Shown one piece after another: positions 46,970 to 57,700 of a DNA stretch of 64,000 bases (position 1 is the first letter of the stretch; each line of letters starts with the position of its first letter). A program made the translations under genes and the position numbers. This DNA comes from Girardinichthys multiradiatus (taxonomy: Eukaryota; Chordata; Actinopteri; Cyprinodontiformes; Goodeidae). The DNA lies in the NCBI RefSeq assembly GCF_021462225.1, contig NC_061811.1, positions 3,086,663-3,150,662 on the forward strand. The letters run 5' to 3'. The notes under the pieces are model-generated. The model was not told the origin of the DNA. It searched no databases and saw nothing but the letters and a program-made list of their open reading frames with translations.

Positions 46970-47353
46970 TTACTGTTCTTTTGATAACTGTACAGAGGCG
47001 ACAACGCCTTCTGGGGCTAAATAAATGTCAGTGGTGACAATGTTCCATGTCGTACCCTCCAGCTCTTCAGCAAAGCTTTCCTGGTAGCATTCGCAGTTAT
47101 TTCTGTCATAAAACAGTGTGACGTGTGGTGGGTCAGGGGGAGGAACATAGGGTGCCAGAGTGGAGATCCAGGATTTCCACCAAAGGAAGGAAGAGAGAAC
47201 ACCTCTGCATGCCGTGGTTTCTGGGTGTAGCAAGACCCAGTAAATGTCAGCCTTTGGATCGGGCAAGGGCTGGATTAAATACTGTCCATGTGAAAAAAAT
47301 GTGTTGCTGCCACATGAGAGTTGGGTGCCATTAGGAAGATGTCTGAACCACAC
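46970..47353 (-). pseudogene. Pol spacer between protease and RT
   Basis: A 127-codon frame, in frame with the RT below but not with the protease above. It is rich in aromatic residues and Pro (PYVPPPDPPHVTLFYDRNN). I do not recognise a domain. It may be the C-terminal end of protease plus a longer than usual linker. Confidence 0.6.
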
Positions 47354-47619
47354 AGAATGGTTGCGCCCATTTTGATCAACATGTCTCTGCCCAGTAAATT
47401 TACTGGTGTGTCTGCGGACACTAAGTAGCTGTGGTTCAAAATTTGCCCTCCTATTTCAGTTCTTAGGGGCTTGGTGTAAGGTAGGACCTGTTTAGCCCCA
47501 GAAAACCCCATGACAGTGGTAGTCCTTGTGGAGAGAGTGTTGGGAGGGGCTTGTTTGATGGTTGAGCATGTAGCCCCAGTGTCCACTAGAAAAGGAAGAC
47601 TTTGTCCATACACCATCAC
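47275..47619 (-). pseudogene. Retroviral protease
   Basis: Aspartic protease with LPFLVDTGATCSTI (DTG active site) and NLLGRDML, the flap-distal conserved Gly-Arg-Asp block. It lies in frame with the nucleocapsid upstream, separated by a TGA at 47673-47671. The frame is lost near 47350, at the beginning of the pol spacer. Confidence 0.85.
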
Positions 47620-47670
47620 GGACAGTAAGGTGTCCTCAGTCCCTCTGTCCGGGGGGCTCTGTGGGGACCC

Positions 47671-48072
47671 TCAATGGTGGTCTGGCCAGTGACTGGGCTC
47701 ATCCCAGGCTGGCAATTGGAGTGAAGGCTGCTGCTGTTGGCCTCCACGTGATGGACCACCTCGTCCCCTTTGTGGGCGTCTCGCAGACCCTCCCATAGGT
47801 CCATGCCATCCATAACCCACATGTGGACTGCGTTTGTAGGGACAATCCCTGCTCCAATGACCAGGCTCTTCGCAGTAATAGCACGCATCAGCATTTCCCC
47901 CCCTCCGTGGCGGTCCTCGCTGGAATCCCCTTCCCCTGGGCCCACCCCGTCCCCTGAAGCGACCAGCATGTGCCTGATAAGGACCAGAGGCCATAGGCCC
48001 CTGTGCAAACGTGTCCCGGTGGTCAGGAAAGGGAGGAGCTTGTGGAGGTTGGGACACAGCACTTTCATACAT
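47671..48072 (-). CDS. Retroviral Gag, nucleocapsid
   Basis: Pro/Gly/Arg-rich piece with GRFRGRGGPRGRGFQRGPP and one CCHC zinc knuckle, CYYCEEPGHWSRDC. Its ATG overlaps the last base of the TAA that ends the capsid frame, so capsid and nucleocapsid are in different frames, either through a single-base indel or, less likely, by design. It ends in a TGA followed by GGG, directly ahead of pro in the same frame. Confidence 0.75.
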   Translation of the reverse strand: MYESAVSQPPQAPPFPDHRDTFAQGPMASGPYQAHAGRFRGRGGPRGRGFQRGPPRRGGNADACYYCEEPGHWSRDCPYKRSPHVGYGWHGPMGGSARRPQRGRGGPSRGGQQQQPSLQLPAWDEPSHWPDHH

Positions 48073-49175
48073 TATTTTAGGGGTTTTACCTTCTTTCTTC
48101 TTTTCTCCAGCTTTTGTTTTGCTTCAGCTAACTGCATTTTCAGTAGCTGAGTTTGTAGTGTTTTAAGTTCTTCCTCATCTTTCTTATTTTCCTCTCTTAT
48201 TTTAGATAAATGGTGAATTAAATGGCGGTCCCATATTCCAGTATCAGCCCCTGGCAAATCAGGATTGTCCTCCATGTTGGTTTTAACCTGTGTGGGTAAG
48301 CCTCTTAACACAGCATCTCTGAACCAATCCCTCTGTGAGCCCTCATTGGCTGGATTAGTACCAGTTTGTGTTTGCCACATGGATTTACACTGGTCCAAAT
48401 ATTCTCTTGGATTGGTATTTGGATTCCATTCAAATTTAGGGATAGTGCGCCCCCTGGTTACAGGGTATAACTCCCTCAATGTGTGCCCTATGTCTTGGGC
48501 ATGGAGAGAGAAATGAGCTGTGTCTGGGAAGAGAAGGGAGCGAGCATTCGCTTCAACCTCTCTACAGCTGTGTGGTTTCATGCAACGTGCTGCAATTGCG
48601 CGGTAGTCCCCTAGAGCGAAAGTGGTTCCTGCAGTTAAAGAATCCAATGTTTGCAACCAAATAGATGCACCCTCTGTAATAGGGGGTAATTTGTCGCACA
48701 GAGTGGTGAGATCTCCTAAGGAGAAAGGTTTGTATTTTGTTTGACCTCTGGACCCCGGCTGTTCCTGAAGCGGTAAATTGTACATATGTCCTGGCTCCCT
48801 AGACGCCACCTCACGCAAAAGATACCTGTTAGGTATGGGCCCACTATGTACGGATGAGGGCCCCACACCTTCCTCATTTTCTTCCGCTAGACTAGTGGGC
48901 TCATTGACTGGGGGGGCTGGATACGCAGGGGTGGAAGCATTGACGGTCCGTGGAACAAAAATAGGAGTAGGCAAGGGTTGGGGGCCTGGGTACCACTGGC
49001 CGTTAAGGGCCATGACTACTGAGCCCTGTGTTGGCTGTGGGGTTTGTGGAGTGTGTTGAGGAGCGGGTTGGGTTGGAGTTTGGTTAAGCTCGCAGTAATT
49101 GGTATGCGGCTGTGGGGGTAGAGATGAGTCAAGAGGACCTGCAGAGTCAACAATCTGTTGGAGACGTTCTCTCAT
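48072..49175 (-). CDS. Retroviral Gag, capsid
   Basis: A 367-codon frame. A Pro/Gln-rich N-terminal linker (residues 15-85) leads to a capsid with LGDLTTLCDKLPPITEG, and then the major-homology-type region near WNPNTNPREYLDQCKSMW. A charged C-terminal coiled-coil (REENKKDEEELKTLQTQLL) follows. The ATG at 49175 comes straight after an in-frame TAG (49178-49176), so this ORF and the one before it were probably one gag. Confidence 0.78.
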   Translation of the reverse strand: MRERLQQIVDSAGPLDSSLPPQPHTNYCELNQTPTQPAPQHTPQTPQPTQGSVVMALNGQWYPGPQPLPTPIFVPRTVNASTPAYPAPPVNEPTSLAEENEEGVGPSSVHSGPIPNRYLLREVASREPGHMYNLPLQEQPGSRGQTKYKPFSLGDLTTLCDKLPPITEGASIWLQTLDSLTAGTTFALGDYRAIAARCMKPHSCREVEANARSLLFPDTAHFSLHAQDIGHTLRELYPVTRGRTIPKFEWNPNTNPREYLDQCKSMWQTQTGTNPANEGSQRDWFRDAVLRGLPTQVKTNMEDNPDLPGADTGIWDRHLIHHLSKIREENKKDEEELKTLQTQLLKMQLAEAKQKLEKRRKKVKPLK

Positions 49176-49565
49176 CTAACGCACGTTCCAATTGTCAAGA
49201 GGCAACCCTCTGTATGTGTCAAGAGAGGGTTCTTCACCTGTGGATGATTTAGAGGTACAATCGGATGAAGAGAAAGGATTTCCGGGAGATATATGACCGG
49301 ACAGAGGTCCGGAAGACACAGTAGAGAAAGATGCTGTGGGGGGTGATTGCAGTGGGGGAGCTGAAACTCCGCCTGCTGGAGAGTTTTGTTCAGGCAAACC
49401 AGTAATCCTCAGTCTGCCCCCAGAAATGTCCAATGTGGGGTAAAGGCCCAATGGAGGGGGAGAAGAAGATTCCTTAGTGGCGGATTTTGGAGGAGGAAGA
49501 CCATATGGTGGTGGTTTATCTCCAGTGTGTGTGTTGGTGGGTGCTGTGTGGGGTTTGTCAAACAT
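49176..49565 (-). pseudogene. Retroviral Gag, proline-rich segment with PPPY late domain
   Basis: 129 codons containing DKPPPYGLPPP, a PPxY-type late domain used to recruit budding machinery, and further Pro/Ser-rich sequence. It ends at a TAG in frame with the capsid. Upstream it follows the matrix-like ORF after another in-frame TAG (49583-49581). Confidence 0.72.
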
Positions 49566-49580
49566 AGCATGTTTACCTCC

Positions 49581-49997
49581 CTACCATATCAGCACCATTT
49601 GCGACCAAAACGTCTCATTCTTTGCCGCTTTATCTCTTGTTTCTTTAAACTTCCCTTTAAACCGTCCACTATTTTTGCATTTTTCCTCAGCCAACTCTCT
49701 TTCTTTCTTAGCCTTCTTCATATTCAGCCAAAACCACCTTCCCACGTTTTTTCTGCTCTTTTCATCGGTTCCATCTTTTTCGACCTCCTCCTGTATTTTC
49801 TGATTTATCTTCTTGATCAACTTTTCTGCCTGTTTTTCTGCCTGCGTCTGCTGCACCAACTGCCTCACCACATACACCTGTTCCTTAAATGTTTTCCACA
49901 CTGCTGCCTTTTCACCCCAACCTGAGCCATCTGTGTCCCGGTCAAATTCACCGTCCATCCTGCTAGCCTGTATAAATTCTTCACCAAAAGTTTTCAC
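49581..49997 (-). pseudogene. Probable Gag matrix segment
   Basis: 138 codons, very charged (Lys/Glu-rich helices, EKQAEKLIKKINQKIQEEVE) with WxxF-type aromatic patches. Same frame as the two Gag ORFs downstream. Position directly after the leader suggests matrix, but there is no myristoylation Gly after the first Met; a second Met occurs at residue 14. Function by position only. Confidence 0.5.
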
Positions 49998-50360
49998 ACT
50001 TTCAAAAGTATTAGCACCTTAAAAAGTTTTGACACCTTCAAAAGTATTTGGCACCCTAAAACGTTTTCAAATCTTACAAAAGTATTCACACCCAAACAAG
50101 TATTAGCACTCTGAAAAGTATTAGCACACTGAAAAGTATTAGCACACTGAAAAGTATTAGCACTCTGAAAAGTATTGGCACTCTGAAAAGTATTATTACT
50201 CAAAAAAGTATTAGCACTTTGAAATGTATTGGCACTCTGAAAAGTATTCGCACTCAAAAAGTATTAGCACTCAAAAAAGTATTAGCACTCAAAAAAGTAT
50301 TAGCACTCTGAAAAGTATTGGCACTCTGAAAAGTATTATCACTCAAAAAAGTATTCACAC
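49998..50360. repeat. 20-bp tandem array in the retroviral leader
   Basis: About 16 imperfect units of the type AAAAGTATTAGCACTCTGA, with unit variants such as ACACTGA, TTGGCAC and TCAAAAA. It sits between the primer site and gag, so it became part of the leader. Not a CRISPR: units are contiguous without spacers. An open frame across it is a by-product of the 20-bp period. Confidence 0.85.
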
Positions 50361-51451
50361 CTTTCTTCACTCCACTCTGTTCATTCACTGGTCAACTGAG
50401 GCCGTCCAGAAAATATGACACGCTGTGTCCCTGGTATCTGGACCATTTTGAGAGTGACATAAACACGTCTCAAGACACCTCGGTTTCCCCACTTACAATC
50501 CAAACAGCAATCAGCACCCTGTCATTGTTGACACCAGTTAGGTTTCCATACAGGAATGCTACATTCATTCACCTGCAATGAGAGTCTGGCGAACCGCTGC
50601 GCCTCTCTCCAGTCACACCGTATTTTTCACACACTCCTCCTAACAAGTCTGTCTCACAGATTATTCTTCCGAGGACAGCTCATTTATTTTATGTGTCTTT
50701 ATGTTTGTGCACTTTATCTATTATTGGAGTGCACTAAATGCGCTCCAGTTTCTGACTAGTCTTGCTGAATTATCCTATTTCAGCTCATAGTTTTCTCATG
50801 CTGGTCTTGTTACAAATGTCATTTATAACTCACAGTCATGCACTCACTGTTACTGGTCTTACAGATTCATACAAACTGTTCACAGTAACTTATAGCTTCA
50901 CGGGACTTCCGACTGTGTTTTATGAATTACCACATCTGTAATCTGGTTTTATTGAGACAGAACTCGAATAAAACACAGCATTCAAACCTTTGTGTTTTTG
51001 CCCGGTCGTAGCTTTCTGACTCCAGAATACAATGAACAACCTTCTTTCAAACCTCAAGAAAACTGTTTACACTTCGGAGGTCCCCACCCTCCGGGACTTC
51101 AACCCAGCGAAATCATGAATTCTCGTCAGAAAACATGTGGAGTTGCCAAACTCAGGAAACAGAATTTGTAGAATCTTCAAACTACAGGCCTCAAACCTTA
51201 TTTTCTCACTTTACTTTACTTGACCTCTTTTATATTATCTTAACACACTGGTTTACACATTTAAAATTTAGCAGAACATTTCACTTACTCAGACATCTGA
51301 CACCAAGAATTTAGGCCTATCGACAATGCCAAAAGTGCAGAGTTCATTTTAAACAGGTTTCTGCTTACCTTGTAAGAAGTGCGGGGGTACCCCGGTGTCA
51401 GACGTCTTTTGGTGAAGTTCTGATTTAGCCGAAAGTCCTCGCTTTTCCCAA
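50361..51451 (-). other. Retroviral leader, no coding sequence recognised
   Basis: Between the tandem array and the primer binding site. It should include a splice donor and packaging signal, but none can be named from sequence alone. Confidence 0.5.
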
Positions 51452-51470
51452 ATCACGTCTGGGGTCACCA
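51452..51470 (-). promoter_or_regulatory. Primer binding site, tRNA-Trp type
   Basis: On the minus strand TGGTGACCCCAGACGTGAT lies 3 nt downstream of the LTR end. It equals the tRNA-Trp site known from avian sarcoma/leukosis viruses except for one inserted A after CCCC. This marks the 5' end of the provirus at 52414. Confidence 0.82.
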
Positions 51471-51473
51471 AGT

Positions 51474-52414
51474 TGTTGGAGTTGTCCTCCTAAACTCTTA
51501 CGCGTTCGTTTATTTGGTCAAAGCATCTTAATTCTGCACGAGAAAAACTAAACTTAAATGTCTAAGAAAACAAAACACGGACAAGAGGTTGAAGCTGATT
51601 CACCCGGCCGGGGAAGAGATGCTGCATCTGCGTAGTCAGGAACACATCTGTTTTTCTCTCCCCTGCACCATTCTTTTATTGAACACACACATACTACAGG
51701 AAATATACATTTTACATTTGTTGTGCAGCCCTTCTCAGTTTTCTCATACATTATTTTCCTGAAGGTCAGTTTCTCACACATCTTCAGGAATCTTCAGTGA
51801 GAGGAGTTACCATGCCTCCCCAATCCACCAATCCACTGTCGTCTTCTCACGATACAGACAGAAAACACCTGCAAGCTTTAACCTTGAATAATAAACACTC
51901 ATTGTGTGACCACACTAGGAGCTACTGTTTAAGGATTTTTCTAACTCTCAAAAGCATAACTAAAAACTCCTAATAACAATCAATCTATAAGCAGCAAATC
52001 CCAAATATATCTTAGCTTTAGCTACTAATGATAAGGCATTTATATTGCCACACTCCCCAGCTGCAGCCCCGTTGCTGCTCACCACGAACGCTTCTGCCTT
52101 ACTCCCCAGCTTCAGCAGTTTTTATTGAAAAGCCAGGCATGTACATGCAAAACAAAACACACATTCTATCAAGTGTCAGTTGGCCTGTCTGAAGTATCTT
52201 CATTGTTGCCGGGTAGAAAAACATACATTCTTATCAAATGTCAGTTGAGCTGTATGTCAGTTGGACTGACTGATATATCTAAGTCAAACACACACAGAAG
52301 CCTGACTGTTAGCCAGGCCACCAAGCCACACAATACATTTTATTTCACACATTATTAAACATAACTTGAGCATAACAATTCAGAACCTATTAAGTATTTT
52401 AAATGTTTCCAACA
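51474..52414 (-). repeat. 5' LTR of the endogenous retrovirus
   Basis: 941 bp, with ends TGTTGGA ... TCCAACA on both strands (51474-51480 and 52408-52414). On the minus strand, CAATAAAAG at 51682-51674 could serve as the TATA-like box used by gammaretroviruses, and AATAAA at 51514-51509 as the polyadenylation signal; the alternative is that the first is the poly(A) signal. Only this LTR is present. Confidence 0.8.
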
Positions 52415-54490
52415 CCTCAATGGCGTTTTTTTTCTCCTTCCAAGCCATGTTCTCTTTTATTCTCTAACGTTACATATCAGTTCACCCTTCATGCCTCTTT
52501 CCTTGCTTCAGGAGGAGTTCCCATGATCACCTCCTGGTTTCTCAATTTGTGAGGCAAATTTAGTTCTATGCAACCTTTCCCCTAATCAGTTCTCAGGTCA
52601 CACATTCAGAATTGGGGCAGCCACTTCAACAGCTGCTCAATGAGTTTCCACAGCTTCTCTACAACAACTAAGCCGCTGGTCGACTTCAGCATTCTTTGCT
52701 TATGTCCGCCTAAACTTCCATTCTGTGCTCTGCTCATGATCTATCTGCTCTTAGTAGAGCTTTTGCATAAATAAGTGATGGTTGGCCTTTTTAGTTTAGT
52801 CTTAACTTATCCTTGCTTCCTCTACTTGTTCGTCAGGCACGACCAAGTCCTTCTCTCTGCTCGCATAGTCAGGTTTACCAAGTTTCCATCCTTCTGCTCG
52901 TCAGCTATCACTTATTTTCCCTTTGCCTGTTGGGCTCGCCCACATTCGCATCCGTCAGGCCTAGTCAGGTTTATCATGTCCCATCCACGTCTCATCAGGT
53001 GCGTTTCAGCCTTAGCAATTTATTTCATTTCCTCTCCAGCCAGTCTGCTTCTTCTTTCTCCTTCACTTGTTACGCTCAGCTTAGCTCTTGCTCAACAATT
53101 TGTTGTTTCCTTTCCCTTGACTTTGGCCAGATTCATGTCCTTCCCCTTCTCCGCCTGCTAGGCTCTTATCATTTCCTCCCCACCCTCGTCCTCCATCCAT
53201 ATAACTTTTGCTCAGTCTTGGCCTCAGTTTTGGGGGTGAAATATCTAATTCTACCTACAGGACATTCATGTGTTTTTACTTCCTTTATTAACTTTTGTTC
53301 CATCTAAATATTTAGTCTTCTCATGCTTTAGGTCTACCCTTATATTTCACCTCATCTCTATATGCCAATGCAAGTCCACGTTTCATCTTTAGTTTTTGCT
53401 TTGATGAACCATTCAGCTAATTTCAAGCCATGAACGAATTCACACTCAAACATTTCCCTTCATTCTTCCCTTTCACGCTCCATAGGAGCCCTACGTCTGC
53501 TTTCTGTTTTCTCACATTTTAGACAGACTCTATTCATGCAACTTGGCCTAGTCAATTTTCTAGCCTTTCACTTAAATTGGGGCTGCAATTACTGCATCTA
53601 CCCAAGGAATCTCTACAGATTCCTTTCAACAACTGGCCTCTGATCTTCCATCATATGCATATGTTCAGACTTCCTTTTCGTTTTCAGCTCAACAGTCTCT
53701 GAGATCCTAAGTAGGATTTCATGCAATTACTGGTGATGGATGGCCTATTAAATCGTTTTATCATCTCAGGTTTGATTTAACTCATTAATTTTCTGTTTCC
53801 CAAAGTTTTTGTCAGCATCTTCAATCCCTTTCATTCATTCTCTTACCTCCTCGTCAGCTTTCATTCTCCTCCCAGCAGGTTCAACTTCCAGGGTAAAGTC
53901 TTATTCATTTCAAGCAGCCCACTCATCTTTTGCACGTTCCACACGCTGTAGCACCTCTGCATGCTTCGAAGCTCTCACTACACGCAAGCTTCACAAGAGA
54001 ACGCTTACGAAGGCACACTCTCCAGCATTCATTCATTGTTTTTCATGTTTCTTTTATTTATTTTGGGGCTCTCTCCTACCCCACCTACGGGGCTCATGTT
54101 CCATTCACCACGTGCATCCATTCATCATTTTCATGCCTTCGAGGCCCATTACATACATACCTACGCTGCTCTTTCTATATCTAACTCGCTTCTCTTGCCC
54201 ATCATTCTATATCTACTTCATAGCCCGGTATTTCCGGCAATTTACTTTTCCTCTCCTGCTGTCATCTTTTAACCATTCTATTACATTTCAGCCTCAGTTT
54301 GGCCTCGACCTTTTGGGGAAAGACAGTTCTAATCCTAAGACGTTCATCAGTTCATGCATTATCAGCATTCATGTCTTCCTCTGGGGTCTGAGTGCCAAAC
54401 AAATAAATATCCATTGTGTAACTTTTGTAATCGCATTTTGTGTTTCTTATTGTGAGTCTACAGGATTGAAATCAGTGACATGTCACAAAT
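52415..54490 (+). repeat. Pyrimidine-rich non-coding flank right of the retrovirus
   Basis: T/C-rich like the left flank, with many CTTC and CATTC repeats. A 229-codon frame (53809-54498) is Ser/Phe/His-rich and without domains. It ends with an AATAAATA block (54399-54406) and a GTGTTTCTTATTG block, like a transcript 3' end. Possibly the second half of the element at 40300-41885, split by the retrovirus. Confidence 0.35.
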
Positions 54491-56221
54491 TTTGTTAAAT
54501 GGGATGTATGATGGGGTTGAGACTCAGTACCGGCAAATGCTCAACCATGAAGGATTCTGTCTCAGGGGAAAATAATCCGATGAGGAAATCCCAAAAACAA
54601 CCTATGAATACAACATTTTGCAGGGATTCTATGCTAATTTTCAATCCTCCTATTCAACAAAAAACACCAAAATTAAAAAGTCAGATTGAAAAATATTTGG
54701 CAGACTCAATATAAAAATCCAACACAAAACATATGTATTTAATTGTTTTTTGTCTGAATTTAAAAATGTATTTTTACATTTTTAATGTGGAACTGAAACA
54801 TAATTTAACTATATGAAACAACAGAAGTCTTTTTTTTTTTTAAGAAAAACATAAAAAAGACAAAACAATGCTTCTGTTGTGATTTCTACAGCCTCAGCAT
54901 TGTTTAAAACACTCAATATAGTTTGTTAGCATTGCCTACTTATGCAGAAAACTGTATGGCAACATGCAGTTTACTTCCTTCTTCATTACAGTATTACATT
55001 TCAGTGTGCTGAAAAACAATCATTAGGAAGAACAGCAGTAAGTCGTGCACTGTGAGGGACAGAGCTTGTTTCAGTCAGAAAATGAAAGAGTTGATGTCTT
55101 TGTTCTGGTTTTTATTTTTGAAGTGCCCTGTGTTTTTAGTTTTTAGCTCTGTTTCCTCAGTGTTTCTTCCTGGTCAGTTTTAGCTGTTGTTCCACATTTA
55201 TCTGTCATTTCCTTTCTTCATACTTGTCTGTCACCTTCCATTCATTTATACGCCTGTTAGTTTAATCACATTATAACAGTGTTATAACAGTAGCATGACC
55301 CTGAGATAGTGTTCATATGTAACTAAATGATGATTAAAGTATAGAAAGTGAAAACAAAGAAACAGCTTGGAAGACATTTAGATTAGAAGATTAAATCATG
55401 TCATTCTGGAGCTAAAAGTATCAATGTTGCCATACTGCATGCAGATTACTACAGTCAACAACAGTCTTAGATTACAAGATTATATTTGTGAAGCTACATC
55501 ACCAGAAAGAAAGACCTAAAGCCCCATAACAGACCAGCAAATATACAGAAGTGACACTTGGAGCCATTAAACTGTTACAGAAACCATAAGTCTGCTTCCA
55601 TCTGCTTTGTAGATTGCTTCCATTATCTTGATTTTAGTCCATTATTTCTGTGATATAAAACTTGTGGTAATGCGGTTTAATTATGTATCAGGGTTATTAT
55701 TGAATTATTCTGAAAGCACTTCCACTATAAAAAATTGTCACACCACATCCTACAGAGATGTATTAACAAATAAATGGGATCAAAAAACCAAGAACTGGAC
55801 TGGAAAATAACCACACCCTGAACTCTAATCCTGATACATGCGTAAAATTCTCCTTAATTCTCCTCTTGTTGCACATTTAATTTGGGACAAGTAAAAACTC
55901 TCCCATATTTTAATGTTGGCATCTGCTTGTAATAAGTTATAGCTTTAACAGGAACAAGATGAAATTGTTTTCCCCATTTCCTGTTTCCTAGTTTACTTAC
56001 TGAACCATTGGCCAGATCTGAAATGGGACCCCTCGCTATGTTAAAAAAAGATCCACCTGTGGGTCACTGGATGACTTGCCTTTACTTGAACCCTGCTACC
56101 TTCTACACAGATAAAGAAAAATAGCTGTCTTATACCTCCACATCATGGTGGGTGTTCAGATATCTCCTCTCTCTAAATAAATGTTTTGTGATACAAAAAA
56201 AAAAACATGTATACTTGTATC
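54491..56221. other. Non-coding; 3' flank of the bradykinin receptor
   Basis: AT-rich without coding domains. The part next to 56222 should be the receptor 3' UTR (minus strand). No clear poly(A) signal close by. Confidence 0.5.
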
Positions 56222-57271
56222 CTAGTTAATAATAGTATGTTGGGACACATTCTTGGGAAGACTTCTTGAAAACTTCTTTGTACTTGCAGATGTTAGACTT
56301 ATGGTTGCACTCCGTTTTTGGTCCCACTGTCTAAAGAGCTCCTTAACTTTATCCCTGAAGTTTGTTCCAGCAATGACATAGAGAATGGGGTTGAGAACAC
56401 TGTTTGAGAACGCCAAGTAGGTGAAGATCTGCCCACAGAAGTACAGAATATGTTCAGAGCTACAGCCTGTCAGAATACCAACATAACTGAGCATGGCTGG
56501 TATCTTGAGGAGATGGAATGGAACCCAACAGATCAGAAACGCCAGCAGGACGGCCAGAACCAAAATGGTAGCCTTGTGATCCATTTTCTTTGTCTTAGCT
56601 CTTTTCTTAGACCTGCCTCTCAGAGTTTTGAGAATCTTGACAGTGCAGAAGATGACAATAAAAATGGGAATGAAGAATGCAAACACAGAAATCATCAACT
56701 CATTTACGAGACGTATATTTGTATCATTTTCACTACATTTTGTAATATTTCCATGAGGTGCCAATTCCCTGATGATAAGTTTTGGAATACTAAGAAGGAA
56801 CCCCAGAATCCAAACCAGGACGCAACCAATTTTAGCAAATTTTGGCCGACGCATTGTTTCATGGGACAGCGGGTGGACCAGAGCCAAATACCGATCTATG
56901 CTGACCAAAACCAGGAAGTAGATGCTGCAGTAGACGTTCATCAGAATGCCCACGTTGACCATTTTGCATAAGGCACGACCAAAAATCCACTTATGCTTAT
57001 TCCAAGCACTGACAGCCCAGAAGGGCAAAAAGGAGACCAGAACCAGGTCAGCAGCTGCCAGGTTGGTCAGGTAGATCTCAGCCACGGTGCAGGGCTTCTT
57101 GTGGAGGATGAAAACCATCAGAACAAAGATGTTCAGTGCAATTCCCAGCACTGAGATGGACATGACATACACTGGGACTAAAGTGTAGGTCCAGTTGACA
57201 GATCCATATGAGCAATTATGGATATTTGTTTTGCTTTGGTCTTCAGGCATATAGCTAATATTAGCAGGCAT
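56222..57271 (-). CDS. bdkrb: Bradykinin receptor (B1/B2 type), coding exon
   Basis: A kinin-activated, Gq-coupled plasma-membrane GPCR. 349 residues from ATG 57271-57269, which follows a pyrimidine tract and CAG, so it is the start of the last exon; the open frame upstream is intronic. N-glycosylation sites N4, N19, N26, N175 and N182. TM1 31-56, TM2 66-90 ([14 protein letters not shown]), TM3 101-123 then DRY 126-128, TM4 148-165, TM5 190-212, TM6 235-255 with CWVPF, TM7 278-300 with NPILY 294-298. C102 can bond to C179. The [15 protein letters not shown] and FLICWVPF wording matches the bradykinin receptor family; the B1 versus B2 choice is open. No defects are seen. Confidence 0.9.
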   Translation of the reverse strand: MPANISYMPEDQSKTNIHNCSYGSVNWTYTLVPVYVMSISVLGIALNIFVLMVFILHKKPCTVAEIYLTNLAAADLVLVSFLPFWAVSAWNKHKWIFGRALCKMVNVGILMNVYCSIYFLVLVSIDRYLALVHPLSHETMRRPKFAKIGCVLVWILGFLLSIPKLIIRELAPHGNITKCSENDTNIRLVNELMISVFAFFIPIFIVIFCTVKILKTLRGRSKKRAKTKKMDHKATILVLAVLLAFLICWVPFHLLKIPAMLSYVGILTGCSSEHILYFCGQIFTYLAFSNSVLNPILYVIAGTNFRDKVKELFRQWDQKRSATISLTSASTKKFSRSLPKNVSQHTIIN

Positions 57272-57300
57272 TCTGCAGAAAAGAAGAAAGGAAAAGAAAA
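57272..57300 (-). promoter_or_regulatory. Splice acceptor of the bradykinin receptor coding exon
   Basis: The minus strand reads a pyrimidine tract TTTTCTTTTCCTTTCTTC followed by TTTTCTGCAG, one base before the ATG. An upstream 5' UTR exon is therefore expected at higher coordinates, but I could not place it. Confidence 0.75.
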
Positions 57301-57436
57301 AAACATTAGTAAACAACATGAAACTAAGCTTTTCTCCTCAAACTTTCACATTTTCTAAATTTTGCATATATGCTCCCAGTTAACCAAAAGTTAGTCCAAT
57401 AAATAAGAGAAACACATCCCCATCTTTTAAAATGTT

Positions 57437-57700
57437 TATGTGGCTTTTGGGTAGAGCAGTTGGAAGCACTGTTGCCTTGCAGCAAGAAGGTCTGGGGTTT
57501 CTGCATGGAGTTTGTTGTTCCTGTACATGCGTGGATTCCCTCAGGATGCTCCATCTTTCTCTCAAAGTTCAAAAAAATGTTAGGTTTATTGGTCTTTCTA
57601 AATTGTCCTAAGGAGGATGTGTATGTGCGCATGGTTTTCTGTCCTGTTTGGCTCTGTGTTGCCCGGTGATGGACTGGTGACCCTAGACTGGCTACCGTGG
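57437..57700 (+). repeat. SINE-like repeat, copy 5
   Basis: Plus-oriented copy: a tRNA-like head (GGTAGAGCAGTTGGAAGCAC), CTTGCAGCAAGAAGGTCTG, CTGCATGGAG, then GATGGACTGGTGACCC and a GGATGGATG tail. It lies in the intron or upstream region of the bradykinin receptor. Confidence 0.65.

Larger units (their letters stand above)
41886..52414 (-). mobile_element. Endogenous retrovirus, class I-like, 3' end missing
   Basis: Minus-strand order: 5' LTR (52414-51474), tRNA-Trp-type primer site, leader with a tandem array, gag, pro, pol, env. Gag and pro share a frame and are separated by one TGA, the layout of gamma/epsilon-type retroviruses. RT style (YVDDILLA) and the integrase C-terminus (LLKVIKRK, WTGPFQV) agree. 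Gag, pol and env each carry stops or frameshifts, about 330 bp of integrase is missing, and env is cut in its transmembrane subunit. No 3' LTR was found. It is inactive. Confidence 0.9.

Noticed and set aside
49998..50360. CRISPR-like direct repeats
   Set aside because: Units of about 20 bp are contiguous with no unique spacers, in a eukaryotic retroviral leader.
53809..54498. 229-aa open frame
   Set aside because: Composition artefact of T/C-rich DNA; an overlapping frame is open as well, with no domain.
56450..56971. 173-aa plus-strand open frame
   Set aside because: Antisense to the bradykinin receptor exon.
57272..57319. Upstream start giving 16 extra residues to the bradykinin receptor
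   Set aside because: The extra residues translate a pyrimidine tract and CAG acceptor, so the ATG at 57271 is the better start.
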